Shown here: positions 19,512 to 27,828 of the stretch, in pieces
How the letters are laid out: each line of letters opens with the position of its first letter
How positions within the stretch are numbered: the stretch's first letter is position 1
Assembly: GCF_001439915.1 (NCBI RefSeq)
Contig: NZ_LMBW01000018.1
Coordinates: forward strand, 1,027-53,922
Length of the DNA: 52,896 bases
From: Fredinandcohnia humi
Lineage (GTDB): Bacteria > Bacillota > Bacilli > Bacillales > Bacillaceae_L
Direction of reading: 5' to 3'
Translations under genes and position numbers: made by a program
The notes under the pieces: model-generated
What the model saw: the letters and a program-made list of their open reading frames with translations, nothing else
The model's database searches: none
What the model was told of the DNA's origin: nothing

Positions 19512-19727
19512 ATGTCAAAAATAATGATTATAGAAGACACGGAAACGATAAGAGAGGAACTTAAGACCTTCCTGATTAGATATGGTTATGAAGTTGTTTC
19601 ACCAACAAACTTTGAAAATGTTATTAATGATAGTCTAAGGGAAAAATCTGATTTAATACTTTTGGACATAAATCTACCTGTAACTGATGGATATCGATAC
19701 AGTTTAGTCCAATTAGAACAACATTAA
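19512..19727 (+). pseudogene. Truncated response regulator (receiver domain only)
   Basis: ATG 19512 follows AAAGGAAGTGA. The 71 residues cover a receiver domain up to just past the phospho-acceptor: acidic IIEDTE near the N-terminus and LILLDINLPVTDGY with the conserved Asp. After DGY the sequence diverges and stops; the rest of the receiver and the DNA-binding domain are absent, and no histidine kinase follows. The sequence resembles OmpR-type regulators of cell-envelope antibiotic-sensing systems. Best read as the remnant of a two-component system. Confidence 0.75.
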
Positions 19728-19756
19728 GTTAACAAAATATGTAGTATAATTTAAAA

Positions 19757-20233
19757 GTGTTTCGAGTATGTGCTTCAACAAATATTGCAAGATACAAGTT
19801 TATTATCAACAAAATGAGAGTGGGAGAAATTGTTATTATTTTAAAGAGAAAAATATTAACTGCTATTCTTAGTAGTTTGTTATTTGCACTTATCTTTTCA
19901 GTACTTGATGGCTTCGAAGTGAACCGATTTTTTAATTTATATTTCAATTTATATTATTTAAACTTCGTAATTGTAATTACATACGGAGTTCTTGCTTCCT
20001 TCTTTAGTGACTGGCTTAGTAGGAAAATTGCTAAAGGAGCTTATATTTGTGAAATTATCTCCTTCTTATTACATTGAGGCTGCGGAGCAGTATTACAAGT
20101 TTTTGGTCTTGGTTCTGCTATCTTATTCTTTATTATTGATCGATTATTAGGTAGGGTGAAGATTGGATGGCTGTCAGTTATCACAGCATTATCAATTGTA
20201 GTGCTAGTATTTATAATTTTAATTAATTGGTAG
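19757..20233 (+). pseudogene. Membrane protein gene interrupted by an in-frame TGA
   Basis: The frame encodes about four hydrophobic segments. It is broken by TGA at 20075-20077, then continues in the same frame for 51 codons (CGAVLQVFGLGSAILFFIID ... LINW) to TAG at 20231-20233. The two halves read as one membrane protein. The true start is uncertain (ATG 19757 or the ATG near 19814, which lacks a strong site). The family is not recognised. A nonsense mutation is more likely than read-through. Confidence 0.6.
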
Positions 20234-20504
20234 GCAATACTAGAGAATTGAACTTAATAGTTAGAGATTCGAATTATGTACTTAAAGTAACGGGGCAGTT
20301 GATAGGGATCATCAACAATCCATCCGATATAACTGTCAACATACATTCGCCTAAGAAAGAGCAATCATCTAAATATAACCAGCATCTCACAGCATAACGT
20401 TAATTGTTATTTTACTCCCCAAGATTATCCGCTTTTCTAACAATAGCAATCTAGCTATAATGAGTGGTGGGTAAACAAAATTGGCATGAAGAAAGGAACG
20501 TAAA

Positions 20505-21776
20505 TTGACGAAGACATTTATTTTTCCGTTAAACGAGAATGGTCGCGATATTTCACCAAATTACCATGATTATGGAATCGTGATGGATAAAATTCATCAG
20601 GTTATTTTAGAAGAAACCGGTCTTTCCTTAAACATATATTTGGATGATGAAGATCAAGAAGAAATTTGGAATGTTTTAGCACATGATGTTGTTGCTAGCA
20701 AAGCAAGGCTTCTTTCGCATGTTTATGATTATGTGGAAACTAGTAATATTTCCTATGGTCAATTCGGTGAGCAACAAGGATTTGTTATAAAACCTTCTAT
20801 CAATAACTCAGTGTATTTTTATCCTGACTTTCACGTGATTCTAGTTAAGTTACCGATTTTTCAAAGCTATACAGATTATCAGCATGAATTTATTTATGCA
20901 GAAAATGATGAAAGCTTGTTAGCCTTTTTGACATACGTGTATGAACGGCAAAGGGACATGATGAAGAATTGTGTGAGTGTATTTACGGATACGGATGATG
21001 GTGTAGTACGGACAAATGAGCGGATTACACAGCAAGTGTGTAGACAAGATGTGATATTGGAAGAAGAGTTGAAAAATGAAATTTATCGCTCGATTGATGA
21101 GTTTTTCAACGAAAGTGGTGATTTTTTCAAGACTTATAATATCCCATATAAGCGTGGTGTCCTTCTTTATGGACCTCCAGGCAATGGGAAAACTACACTT
21201 GTCAAGTCTATTGCAGGCAGTATTAATGCTCCTGTTGCTTATTGGCAAATCACGGAATATACCTCAAGTTATTCGATCAACGAAGTATTTTCTATTGTCG
21301 CAAAGCTAGCTCCTATGGTATTAGTCATTGAAGATATCGACTCGATGCCAGAATCTGCACGGTCGGTCTTTTTAAATGTATTGGACGGTGCTACTTCTAA
21401 GGAGGGGATTTTCCTTATCGGAACAACGAACTATCCGGAAAAAATTGACCCTGCTTTGATAAATCGTGCGGGTCGCTTTGATCGAGCTTATGAAATAAAA
21501 CTTCCAAGTGTGGAGTTGCGAAATAAATACTTACTTCTTAAAAAAATGGATCGTTTTATGAATTATTCGGATCTTGAGTACATTGCTGAAAATACTAAAG
21601 GGTTTTCTATCGCTCAAATGAATGAGCTGTACACATCAGCAGCCCTCCAATGGCATTATGATAGTTTCATTGATATTGATAAGCTTATTCATAACCTTGA
21701 TGCTGCTAATGAAAAGGCACGTAAGCAGGAATGGATAAAAGATACCAGTTCGGCGAAAATGGGGTTTGAGATTTAG
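20505..21776 (+). CDS. AAA family ATPase (central-spoke, BCS1/FtsH-like cassette)
   Basis: 423 residues starting at TTG, with AAAGGAACG upstream. The N-terminal 200 residues are unassigned. The AAA cassette has Walker A GPPGNGKTT (223-231), Walker B LVIEDIDS (273-280), sensor-1 IGTTNYPEK, and the arginine-finger segment RAGRFDRAYEIKLP. There is no membrane helix and no protease domain. It stands alone between decayed genes and a strong terminator. Its substrate is unknown, and a link to the bacteriocin cluster cannot be shown. Confidence 0.85.
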   Translation: MTKTFIFPLNENGRDISPNYHDYGIVMDKIHQVILEETGLSLNIYLDDEDQEEIWNVLAHDVVASKARLLSHVYDYVETSNISYGQFGEQQGFVIKPSINNSVYFYPDFHVILVKLPIFQSYTDYQHEFIYAENDESLLAFLTYVYERQRDMMKNCVSVFTDTDDGVVRTNERITQQVCRQDVILEEELKNEIYRSIDEFFNESGDFFKTYNIPYKRGVLLYGPPGNGKTTLVKSIAGSINAPVAYWQITEYTSSYSINEVFSIVAKLAPMVLVIEDIDSMPESARSVFLNVLDGATSKEGIFLIGTTNYPEKIDPALINRAGRFDRAYEIKLPSVELRNKYLLLKKMDRFMNYSDLEYIAENTKGFSIAQMNELYTSAALQWHYDSFIDIDKLIHNLDAANEKARKQEWIKDTSSAKMGFEI

Positions 21777-21817
21777 TTACTATTTCTTGGGAAGAAAATT
21801 ACAACTAATGTGTTAGG

Positions 21818-21858
21818 GGATTACAAGTAAAATTAAAACTTGTAATCCTTATTTTTTT
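21818..21858 (+). terminator. Terminator of the AAA ATPase gene
   Basis: GGATTACAAGT and ACTTGTAATCC form an 11-bp stem followed by TTATTTTTTT. Confidence 0.9.
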
Positions 21859-21943
21859 GATGTGATAAAATGGAAAAAAAGGCTAGCCCAATCGTTGAAA
21901 TCTAAAGCCCCTCCAATCAGTCACATGATCTCATTATAAAGCT

Positions 21944-22058
21944 AAATCTTTATATGAATTATGGCGTCAAAGAGCATTAGAGTGTTAATCCAATGCTGAA
22001 TGCCGTAGAACGAAATTTAGAGGTTATTAATAAATATTTGAGAGGACTGAGACCATGA
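21944..22058 (+). pseudogene. 3' fragment of an unidentified gene, with a frameshift
   Basis: KSLYELWRQRALEC stops at TAA 21986-21988. One frame over, NPMLNAVERNLEVINKYLRGL continues to a TGA that overlaps the next gene's ATG. Joined, the two pieces read as the C-terminal end of one protein. The 5' part is gone. I do not recognise the family. Confidence 0.4.
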
Positions 22059-22315
22059 AATATTTTGCGGCTATATCTACGATGTTGGACATGGATAAAA
22101 ATAAGCAATTGCGTGATGCACACCTTGCTTATTTAAATAAGTTAGCTGAGGAAAATAAAATTTTTGCTAAAGGGAAGTTCTCAGACGGTACTGGTGGTCT
22201 TATTATCTACAAAGCGAATTCTTTAGAGGAAGGCAACAAAATGGCTAAAGACGATCCGTTTATAATAGGTGGGGCTCGGTCTTATGAAATTCACGAATGG
22301 GAAATGAAACAATGA
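22055..22315 (+). CDS. YciI family protein
   Basis: 86 residues of the YCII-related ferredoxin-like fold: MKYFAAIST, a conserved His in RDAHLAYLNKLAEENKIFAKGKF, and DDPFIIGGARSYEIHEW at the end. The family is small, and its enzymatic role in Bacillus is unclear. The start overlaps the end of a gene fragment, which suggests it was once the second gene of an operon. An FAH-family gene follows after 42 nt. Confidence 0.85.
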   Translation: MKYFAAISTMLDMDKNKQLRDAHLAYLNKLAEENKIFAKGKFSDGTGGLIIYKANSLEEGNKMAKDDPFIIGGARSYEIHEWEMKQ

Positions 22316-22357
22316 TGAAATGCCAAGAGTTAAAGAGCGAACTACGGGGGTAAAAAA

Positions 22358-23008
22358 ATGAACCAAAAACAATATAATGAGAAAAAATTTTTTCATAATA
22401 TTTATTGTGTTGGCAGAAATTATACAGCTTTTGCCGAGGAAATGGGTAATACGCCGACTGAAACTCCTATTGTTTTTATGAAGCCAACTCATTCTTTAGC
22501 TTTTATGAATGATCAGGATATTTGCTTAGATCCTTCTGGTGATATTGTGAATGGGGAGGCTGAGATTGTTCTGAGCATCGGCAAGGAGTATGAAAAGGGA
22601 ATTTCCATTGAAGAATTAGTTGATAAAATGACTATTGGGATAGATTTTACCTATAGAAAACGATTGAACAAAGTGAAAGATAAAGGGCAGCCTTGGCTAC
22701 CAGCCAAAGGTTTTCCAGGCGGCGCAGCACTAGGTGTATTTAATCAATTTTCATTGACAGACATTCAATCTAAAGAATTTTCGATGCTTCTTAATGGAAA
22801 AACAGCCCAAGTTGCTTCGGCTAGTCAAATGATCTTTTCTTTGCAGCAATTAGCAGACTTTATTGGAAGTAATTACGGTTTGGATGCTGGAGACCTGATT
22901 TACACCGGGACACCCAAAGGCATAGTAACACTGCAGGATGGGGACCATTTAGAAGTCAAATATGGTAAAGAGACATTGGGAGTGTGCGATATTAGATTTA
23001 TGAATTAG
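22358..23008 (+). CDS. Fumarylacetoacetate hydrolase family protein
   Basis: 216 residues. FAH fold with GEAEIVLSIGKEY (metal-binding Glu pair), GIDFTYRKR and the C-terminal YTGTPKGIVTLQDGD. Members hydrolyse or decarboxylate oxo-acid substrates with Mg or Mn; the single-domain length resembles acylpyruvate or oxaloacetate-type enzymes, but the substrate cannot be chosen. ACGGGGG precedes the ATG. Probably co-transcribed with the YciI gene. Confidence 0.85.
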   Translation: MNQKQYNEKKFFHNIYCVGRNYTAFAEEMGNTPTETPIVFMKPTHSLAFMNDQDICLDPSGDIVNGEAEIVLSIGKEYEKGISIEELVDKMTIGIDFTYRKRLNKVKDKGQPWLPAKGFPGGAALGVFNQFSLTDIQSKEFSMLLNGKTAQVASASQMIFSLQQLADFIGSNYGLDAGDLIYTGTPKGIVTLQDGDHLEVKYGKETLGVCDIRFMN

Positions 23009-23049
23009 CTGAGAACATTTGTGATTTAAATCATGAGATGAATCGGCTT

Positions 23050-23095
23050 CGGATAGGGCATGGTTTATGCCATGTTAACTATCCGACATATGGTC
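23050..23095. repeat. Long imperfect hairpin between the FAH gene and the IS relic
   Basis: CGGATAG pairs with CTATCCG at the ends, and CATGG with CCATG inside. It lacks a T tract. It may be the folded left end of the IS200/IS605-type element that follows, since these use subterminal hairpins, or a weak terminator. Confidence 0.45.
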
Positions 23096-23183
23096 AGTCT
23101 TAAATTACAACAAAATACTAATATAGTGGTATTTTCGGTTTAAAATCCAATGACATATGTTACATATTGTTGAGGTGAAACAT

Positions 23184-23583
23184 ATGGCTGAAGTTAATCG
23201 TGGTAGAGGGTATGTGTACTCCATCCAATACCATATTGTATGGTTCGTTAAATATCGCCATAAAATTTTAATAGGGGATGTAGATGTAAGATTGAAAGAA
23301 ATGCTGCATCAAATTGCCTTTGATAACGGGTTCGTCATTTTAGAAATTGAAACCGATTGTGACCATGTTCATCTATTAATTGATTGTACACCGCAACATT
23401 CTATCCCAACGATGATTAAATCATTAAAAGGTGTTTTAGCAAGATTACTTTTTAAAGAATTCCCAGGTTTAAAGAAGCAACTATGGGGGGCATCTTTGGA
23501 ATCCATCATATTTTGTAGCGACTGTTAGCGAGTATACGGAAGCACAGATCCGGCAATATATTCTAAATCAAAAAGTGAGATGA
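23184..23583 (+). pseudogene. IS200/IS605-type transposase TnpA, frameshifted
   Basis: Y1-type transposase. ATG follows TGAGGTGAAA. VYSIQYHIVWFVKYRHKI opens the protein, and CDHVHLLIDC carries the HUH metal site. Within a run of six G at about 23486-23491 the frame shifts. The true end (HLWNPSYFVATVSEYTE, with the catalytic Tyr in EAQIRQYILNQ) is readable one frame over to the TGA at 23581-23583. The plain frame ends at 23528. Probably inactive. Confidence 0.85.
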
Positions 23584-23595
23584 ATAGGTGAAATG

Positions 23596-23975
23596 ATGTT
23601 GAAAAAAGCCTTCAAATTCCGTATCTATCCAAATAAATTCCAAACTACACTCATAAATAAAACCATTGGATGTAGCCGATTTGTCTACAATTATTTTGTG
23701 GATAAACAAAAAGAAAAAGATGCATATTGGAATATCGTGAATGAAATGGTTCAGAATGGTCAACTTTCTCAAAATAATTGGAAAGGTGAATTTTTCAATG
23801 AAAACAAATCAATCAAAGAGGTTCGAGAATTGAAAAAACATTATCCTTTCTTGAAAGAAGTAGATAGTATTGCCCTTCAAAAATCGGTAGAAATTGTAAA
23901 TGATGCCTACACTAGATATTACAAAAAGCAAAATAGTGAACCCCGTTTCAAATCGAAAAAAAATCCTGTTCAATC
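23596..23975 (+). pseudogene. 5' fragment of IS605-family TnpB
   Basis: The N-terminal about 125 residues of a TnpB/OrfB RNA-guided nuclease: KAFKFRIYPNKFQTTLINKT, GCSRFVYNYF, and [20 protein letters not shown]. The sequence then switches at about 23970 to the 3' part of a SEC-C gene, and the frame ends at 24018. All RuvC-like catalytic motifs and the zinc finger are missing. No guide (omega) RNA end can be expected, because the 3' end of the element is lost. Confidence 0.85.
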
Positions 23976-24589
23976 CTATCCACCCGGATTATCTTGCTTT
24001 CAACCATGCTATTTTTGATGCGATGGAGTATAGCCAAGAAATTTACATTGACAGGTATGGCTATTCTTACTGGGAGGTGCAAAAGCCTTTGGTTATTTTA
24101 GAGGAACAGGCATCGCGGGAGAATATTGACTACTATCCATTCACGAAGAAACAACTTCTTGAAGCGGGCGAAACGAACTATGTGGAGCGTCCAAAAGGTT
24201 ATGCACAACTTTTATCGCTATTTACACAGGAGTTTCAATTGCTAAAACAAGAAGGAATAGAGCTTGTTGAAGACTGTATTATGAATGTGAAATTGGGAGG
24301 TCAACCTAGCCAGATTCTTCAATTTTTACAAACCCGACTGACATTCGAAAGTTTAGAAGCAGTGCAAAGATTGATGGATGCCGTTGTTCCTCTTATGAAC
24401 AATACGAGGGAATGGTATTTAAAAGGATATACATCAGAAGAACTTTTCGCACAGGAGAAGAAGACATTATCACCCCTGCCCAATAAAAAAGGGGAGGTTA
24501 TTAGTCTCCAAACACGTGAAAAGGTTGGAAGAAACGATCCTTGTCCATGTGGAAGCGGGAAGAAATTTAAAAAATGCTGTGGGAATTGA
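23970..24589 (+). pseudogene. SEC-C motif protein lacking its 5' end
   Basis: From about 23970 the frame reads [20 protein letters not shown] and continues for some 200 residues to the C-terminal metal-binding motif [16 protein letters not shown], the SEC-C zinc motif found at the end of SecA and many small proteins. The apparent ATG at 23900 lies inside tnpB, out of its frame. The native N-terminus was lost when the IS element joined here. It could still be translated as a chimera, but I see no ribosome binding site for that. Confidence 0.75.
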
Positions 24590-24635
24590 AAATCAGGAAA
24601 TGCAGGGGGAATATTAAGAAGGGACGGATTGGATA

Positions 24636-24944
24636 ATGGCAAAAAAACAGAATGCCCAAGCTTGGGCAGAGGCCAAAAAACGATGCCGATTGAATGAGGC
24701 TGATATCAAAATGGCGAAGGAGTTGGGGATGACACCAAAGAGTTTAATTAAAAATATCCCCGCACCTACCCAGCAATGGAAAGCATCTGTAAAAGTATGG
24801 GTTCGCGACCTTTATGAGACGAAGTTTGGCAGTGTCATAAAAACGATGCCTGTTCGACGTGAAGAACCAAATAATAAGCCCAAACAGCAAGAAAAGCCGA
24901 TTGTCCATGAAAACTGGATTGATGATGAGGACTTACCATTTTGA
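24636..24944 (+). CDS. Conserved hypothetical protein
   Basis: 102 residues, highly charged, no membrane segment. The N-terminus (KKQNAQAWAEAKKRCRLNEADI) is helical and basic; the end (HENWIDDEDLPF) is acidic. GAAGGGACGG lies upstream. It follows the SEC-C gene and its stop overlaps the next start (TGATGA), so the three look like one former operon. Function unknown. Confidence 0.65.
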   Translation: MAKKQNAQAWAEAKKRCRLNEADIKMAKELGMTPKSLIKNIPAPTQQWKASVKVWVRDLYETKFGSVIKTMPVRREEPNNKPKQQEKPIVHENWIDDEDLPF

Positions 24945-25072
24945 TGAAATCCAAGACAAGTCGATTATCTAAAGATGAAATAAAAGTCATATTAAGAGCT
25001 GCTGATGAAATAATTGCCCAAGGGGGAGTCGCAGCGAAAAGGAAAACGAATTATCTTATTTTTTCTAAGTAG
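24944..25072 (+). pseudogene. Truncated RQC-minor-type DNA-binding protein, N-terminal part
   Basis: The 42-residue frame begins RLSKDEIKVILRAADEIIAQGG, which matches my memory of the start of the RQC-minor-1 family of Bacillus, then switches to an unrelated tail and stops. The winged-helix part is missing. The start overlaps the preceding stop. Confidence 0.5.
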
Positions 25073-25171
25073 GTGGACTTTTTGCTTGAAACAAAATATT
25101 ATAATAAAAAACCAAAGACTTGATTAATAGTAATCTGTACTAATCGGGCCTTTTTTAAAAACATCATTTTC

Positions 25172-25187
25172 AAACAAACGTTTGTTT
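25172..25187. promoter_or_regulatory. 16-bp perfect palindrome, possible repressor operator
   Basis: AAACAAACGTTTGTTT reads the same on both strands. It lies in the 320-bp gap between the RQC-minor fragment and the ydjM-like gene. A related imperfect palindrome, centred on CAATCGTTTG, lies at 25223-25244. Such pairs are typical of TetR-type operators, but no cognate regulator is adjacent. Confidence 0.4.
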
Positions 25188-25294
25188 AATGGTTTATCCT
25201 AACGATACCCCGAAATGATTAGTTCAAACAATCGTTTGATTGAACGAGTTTGTGAGGAAGAGAAGGAAGAAGAGTTGAACTGTTATACTATTAA

Positions 25295-25311
25295 TTTAGT
25301 AGCCTACTAAA
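25295..25311. promoter_or_regulatory. 17-bp palindrome upstream of the ydjM-like gene
   Basis: TTTAGTAG-C-CTACTAAA at 25295-25311 is a perfect inverted repeat about 85 bp before the start of the next gene. Possible operator. Confidence 0.35.
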
Positions 25312-25394
25312 GTGTTGTGCCGGAACCTGTCCCTGCTCTTATGAAAAAACAACGTTTAGTAGAACAAGAGAATTAACAACAAAGAGGTGGCAGC

Positions 25395-26069
25395 ATGAAA
25401 GGTCGAACGCATTTAACAATAGGGTTAGGAATAGGAGCGGTGGCATCAGTAAGTCAATCACTTGAAATGATGCCTGTTATTTTAGTTGCATCAGGCGTGG
25501 CATCCCTTGCTCCTGATTTAGATGGAAACAATCTATTAAATAAACGTGTAACGAAGACAGCTATACTAATTAAAAAAAGTGGGGTATTTGTCGGCGTGGC
25601 ATTAATGGTCTTGACCTTGATCACATTTTTTTGGGATGTAAATTTCTTTTCTTTCCTAGATGAACGATGGTTTAATCAACAAAATATACTTCTTCTATTT
25701 GGGTTGGGTGCTGTTATTTTAGGTCTTTCCGTGAAGAGTCAGGAAACGTTGAAAAATATTTTAATGAGCGTCTTAAGTTTATTCCTTCTATACTATGCTG
25801 TTACGAATGAACTGTGGTGGTTGTTTATGTTTGCATTATTCATAGGAGGGGCAGGGTGGTTTCCGCATCGAGGGCTCACGCATACGATTTGGGCATTGAT
25901 ATATTGGTGGTATATGTCATACTTATTAGAGGTTAGCATCAAGGTGGAAGGCTTGGCTCTTATTTCCACAATTGCTTATCTTTCGCATATAGTAGGAGAT
26001 ATGCTTACGAAAAAAGGGGTAAAATTTCTATATCCACTTACCAAAAAAGTATTCAGAATTCGTATGTAA
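25395..26069 (+). CDS. YdjM-like membrane-bound metal-dependent hydrolase
   Basis: 224 residues of the DUF457/YdjM family. Putative metal ligands: His in GRTHLT (near 6), Asp pair in APDLDG (about 40), WFPHRGLTHT (about 155-164) and HIVGDMLTKKGV near the end. Four to five membrane helices lie between. The substrate is not known for the family. AGAGGTGG precedes the ATG. A shortened copy of the same gene, including its leader, lies at 36695-36900. Confidence 0.85.
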   Translation: MKGRTHLTIGLGIGAVASVSQSLEMMPVILVASGVASLAPDLDGNNLLNKRVTKTAILIKKSGVFVGVALMVLTLITFFWDVNFFSFLDERWFNQQNILLLFGLGAVILGLSVKSQETLKNILMSVLSLFLLYYAVTNELWWLFMFALFIGGAGWFPHRGLTHTIWALIYWWYMSYLLEVSIKVEGLALISTIAYLSHIVGDMLTKKGVKFLYPLTKKVFRIRM

Positions 26070-26098
26070 AGTCAATATGGGGCTGATCGGCTATTTTT

Positions 26099-26125
26099 TT
26101 GTTTCATATCGTCAGGCGATATAAT
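26099..26125 (+). promoter_or_regulatory. Promoter overlapping an inverted repeat, upstream of the MerR/DUF3967 gene
   Basis: ATATCG-TCAGG-CGATAT (26106-26122) overlaps TATAAT at 26120-26125; TTGTTT at 26099 could be the -35 (15-nt spacing). The same arrangement, ATATCG-CTGGG-CGATAC, recurs at 26910-26926 in front of the decayed copy. Conservation before both copies suggests an operator, perhaps autoregulatory. Confidence 0.5.
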
Positions 26126-26173
26126 ACTTGCAAATACATCTAAAAACCTTCATATTATAGAAGGAGGTCCGAT

Positions 26174-26881
26174 ATGAGACGTGATATACAACCTAACGAA
26201 CGAGCTTTTTCTTCTAAGGAAGTGGCTGAAGAAGTGGGGATTGCAACACCTACTGTCCGAAAGTATGGCCAAATCCTAGAGCAGAAAGGATATGAGTTTT
26301 TAAAAGATGGCGATCGGCGAATTTTTGTTCACGCTGACATCGAAGCGCTTATAGCGTTACGCGATACGGACAAGTCTTTAGACGATACAGCTAAAGATCT
26401 TGTGAAACAACAAATAGAGAGAATAGAAGAATCCAGTGAAACAGAGATTGCGATAACCAATACATATGAAAATTTACCTCATGACCCTAATCAATTAAAA
26501 GAGGTCTTAATGTTTTTAGTTAATGAACTAGCAGCCACACGTGAGATGAATGTCCAACTGACAAACGATATGTTAGAGCTTAAAAAAACGGTTTCCCGAC
26601 TTCAGCAAGATCATCATGTTATAAGTTCCACTATTGGAAATTCTGCGCAAAAAACGAATGTTAAAATTGAAAAATTAACTGAACAACAAAAGAACTATTA
26701 CGAAATATTGCTGCAACAAGAAAAACAAAAAAGTGAATTCTTACAAAAAGAATTACAAAATATGCGGGACGAACAGAAAAAAGAATGGAATTCACAAAAT
26801 GATTTCAATAAACGTTTAGAAGAAACGATACAAAAACCTAAAGAAAAATGGGGAGGGCTCTTCTCCTTATTCCGAAAATAA
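26174..26881 (+). CDS. MerR-type HTH protein with coiled coil (DUF3967)
   Basis: 235 residues. The N-terminal MerR-like winged helix (AFSSKEVAEEVGIATPTVRKYGQ ...) extends over about 10-65. A long coiled coil (about 100-215) and a short basic/hydrophobic tail, KEKWGGLFSLFRK, follow. The layout resembles RacA-like DNA-binding proteins and DUF3967 proteins often seen on plasmids and mobile DNA. The tail could contact the membrane; this is inference. AGAAGGAGG precedes the ATG. A dead tandem copy lies immediately downstream. Confidence 0.75.
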   Translation: MRRDIQPNERAFSSKEVAEEVGIATPTVRKYGQILEQKGYEFLKDGDRRIFVHADIEALIALRDTDKSLDDTAKDLVKQQIERIEESSETEIAITNTYENLPHDPNQLKEVLMFLVNELAATREMNVQLTNDMLELKKTVSRLQQDHHVISSTIGNSAQKTNVKIEKLTEQQKNYYEILLQQEKQKSEFLQKELQNMRDEQKKEWNSQNDFNKRLEETIQKPKEKWGGLFSLFRK

Positions 26882-26889
26882 GGAGGGGT

Positions 26890-27282
26890 TGAACGGCTTT
26901 TTTTATTTTATATCGCTGGGCGATACACCTTGCGATTAAATTGCCAGAACCTTTATCTTTAAGAAAAGAAAGACCGATATGCGATAATGCAATACATCTG
27001 ATGAACGATCCATTCCTTTCCAAGGATGTGGAATGTATACCCGCTTTTTAAAGGTATGGCCACATTTTAGAGTGAAAAGGATACGAGTTCTTAAAGGAGG
27101 GTAATCCGCGTATCTTTGTTCAATCTGACATTGGAGCGCTTATAGCGTTACGCGATATGGACAAGTTGTAGATGATACAACTAAGAATCTTGTGTATCAA
27201 CAAAAAGAAAGATTAGAATGAACCATTGAAACAGGGATTGCGATATCTAATACATTTAAAAATTTACCCCTCGCCCCCAATG
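26890..27282 (+). pseudogene. Decayed tandem copy of the MerR/DUF3967 gene
   Basis: It aligns with 26084-26500 over promoter, inverted repeat, HTH and linker. Shared landmarks are the ATATCG..CGATA operator, AGACCGATATG, TATGGCCA, GAGCGCTTATAGCGTTACGCGAT and GATTGCGATA.C.AATACAT. It carries internal deletions, frameshifts and stops and ends abruptly after AAAATTTACC. No start or coding frame survives. Confidence 0.85.
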
Positions 27283-27424
27283 TATATCACTATTTTTCAA
27301 TTTTCAACAAATTCCCGGGAAATATCTACAAATTATGAGTAGATATCGACAAAAAAATTGAAGTATTTAAATAATCATTTGTTTTTTTGTCGATAAGAAA
27401 TAATTTTGCTAACATTGAGATTTT

Positions 27425-27474
27425 AAAAAGAAGCTTCTATAAAGTTCATTGAACTTGTAGGAAGCTTCTTTTTC
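27425..27474. terminator. Strong hairpin with T tract
   Basis: AGAAGCTTC and AAGTTCA on the left pair with TGAACTT and GAAGCTTCT on the right, followed by TTTTTC; A residues on the other side make it usable from both strands. It separates the decayed region from the nucleoside transporter operon. Confidence 0.8.
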
Positions 27475-27567
27475 ATTCTTTATCGTTAGATTGGAGTTAG
27501 TTTTTTATAACAAACCACACAAATGACGAATGGTAATTATTACTTTAAAATAAATATTCGTGTTTTA

Positions 27568-27596
27568 TTGACAGTTAAAATATACGATGTTACTAT
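27568..27596 (+). promoter_or_regulatory. Sigma-A promoter of the nucleoside transporter operon
   Basis: TTGACA (27568-27573), a 17-nt spacer and TACTAT (27591-27596), 25 bp upstream of the riboswitch. Confidence 0.8.
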
Positions 27597-27619
27597 GAGT
27601 GAGTAAAAATTAAATATTA

Positions 27620-27786
27620 TTCTCGTATAATATTGGGGATATGGCCCGAAAGTTTCTACCAAGCTACCATAAATAGCTTGACTACGAGGTTGTGTATATA
27701 AAAATAGAGATAAACATATGCTTTATTTCTGTTTTCTACCTTCCTAAAAGTCAAGCACCGGTATAACTCGGTGCTTTTTAATTTTT
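27620..27786 (+). promoter_or_regulatory. Guanine-class purine riboswitch with terminator (nucleoside importer)
   Basis: Aptamer 27622-27689: P1 CTCGTA / TACGAG, J1/2 TAA, the L2 GATATGG kissing loop, the J2/3 GTTTCTACC core and a Cys-equivalent pyrimidine C in TTGACTACGAG, which is C74 and predicts guanine, not adenine. The expression platform ends in AAGCACCG / CGGTGCTT plus T tract (27753-27786). Binding should switch the operon off. Confidence 0.93.
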
Positions 27787-27828
27787 ACAGAAACAATACA
27801 ACATGACTTACAGAGGAGGATCATTTCG

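Noticed and set aside
20075-20077. Programmed UGA read-through or selenocysteine
   Set aside because: No SECIS-like hairpin was seen, and neighbouring genes are also decayed; a nonsense mutation is simpler.
23593-24018. Functional TnpB nuclease with guide RNA
   Set aside because: Only the N-terminal third remains; the RuvC-like motifs and the 3' end of the element are missing.
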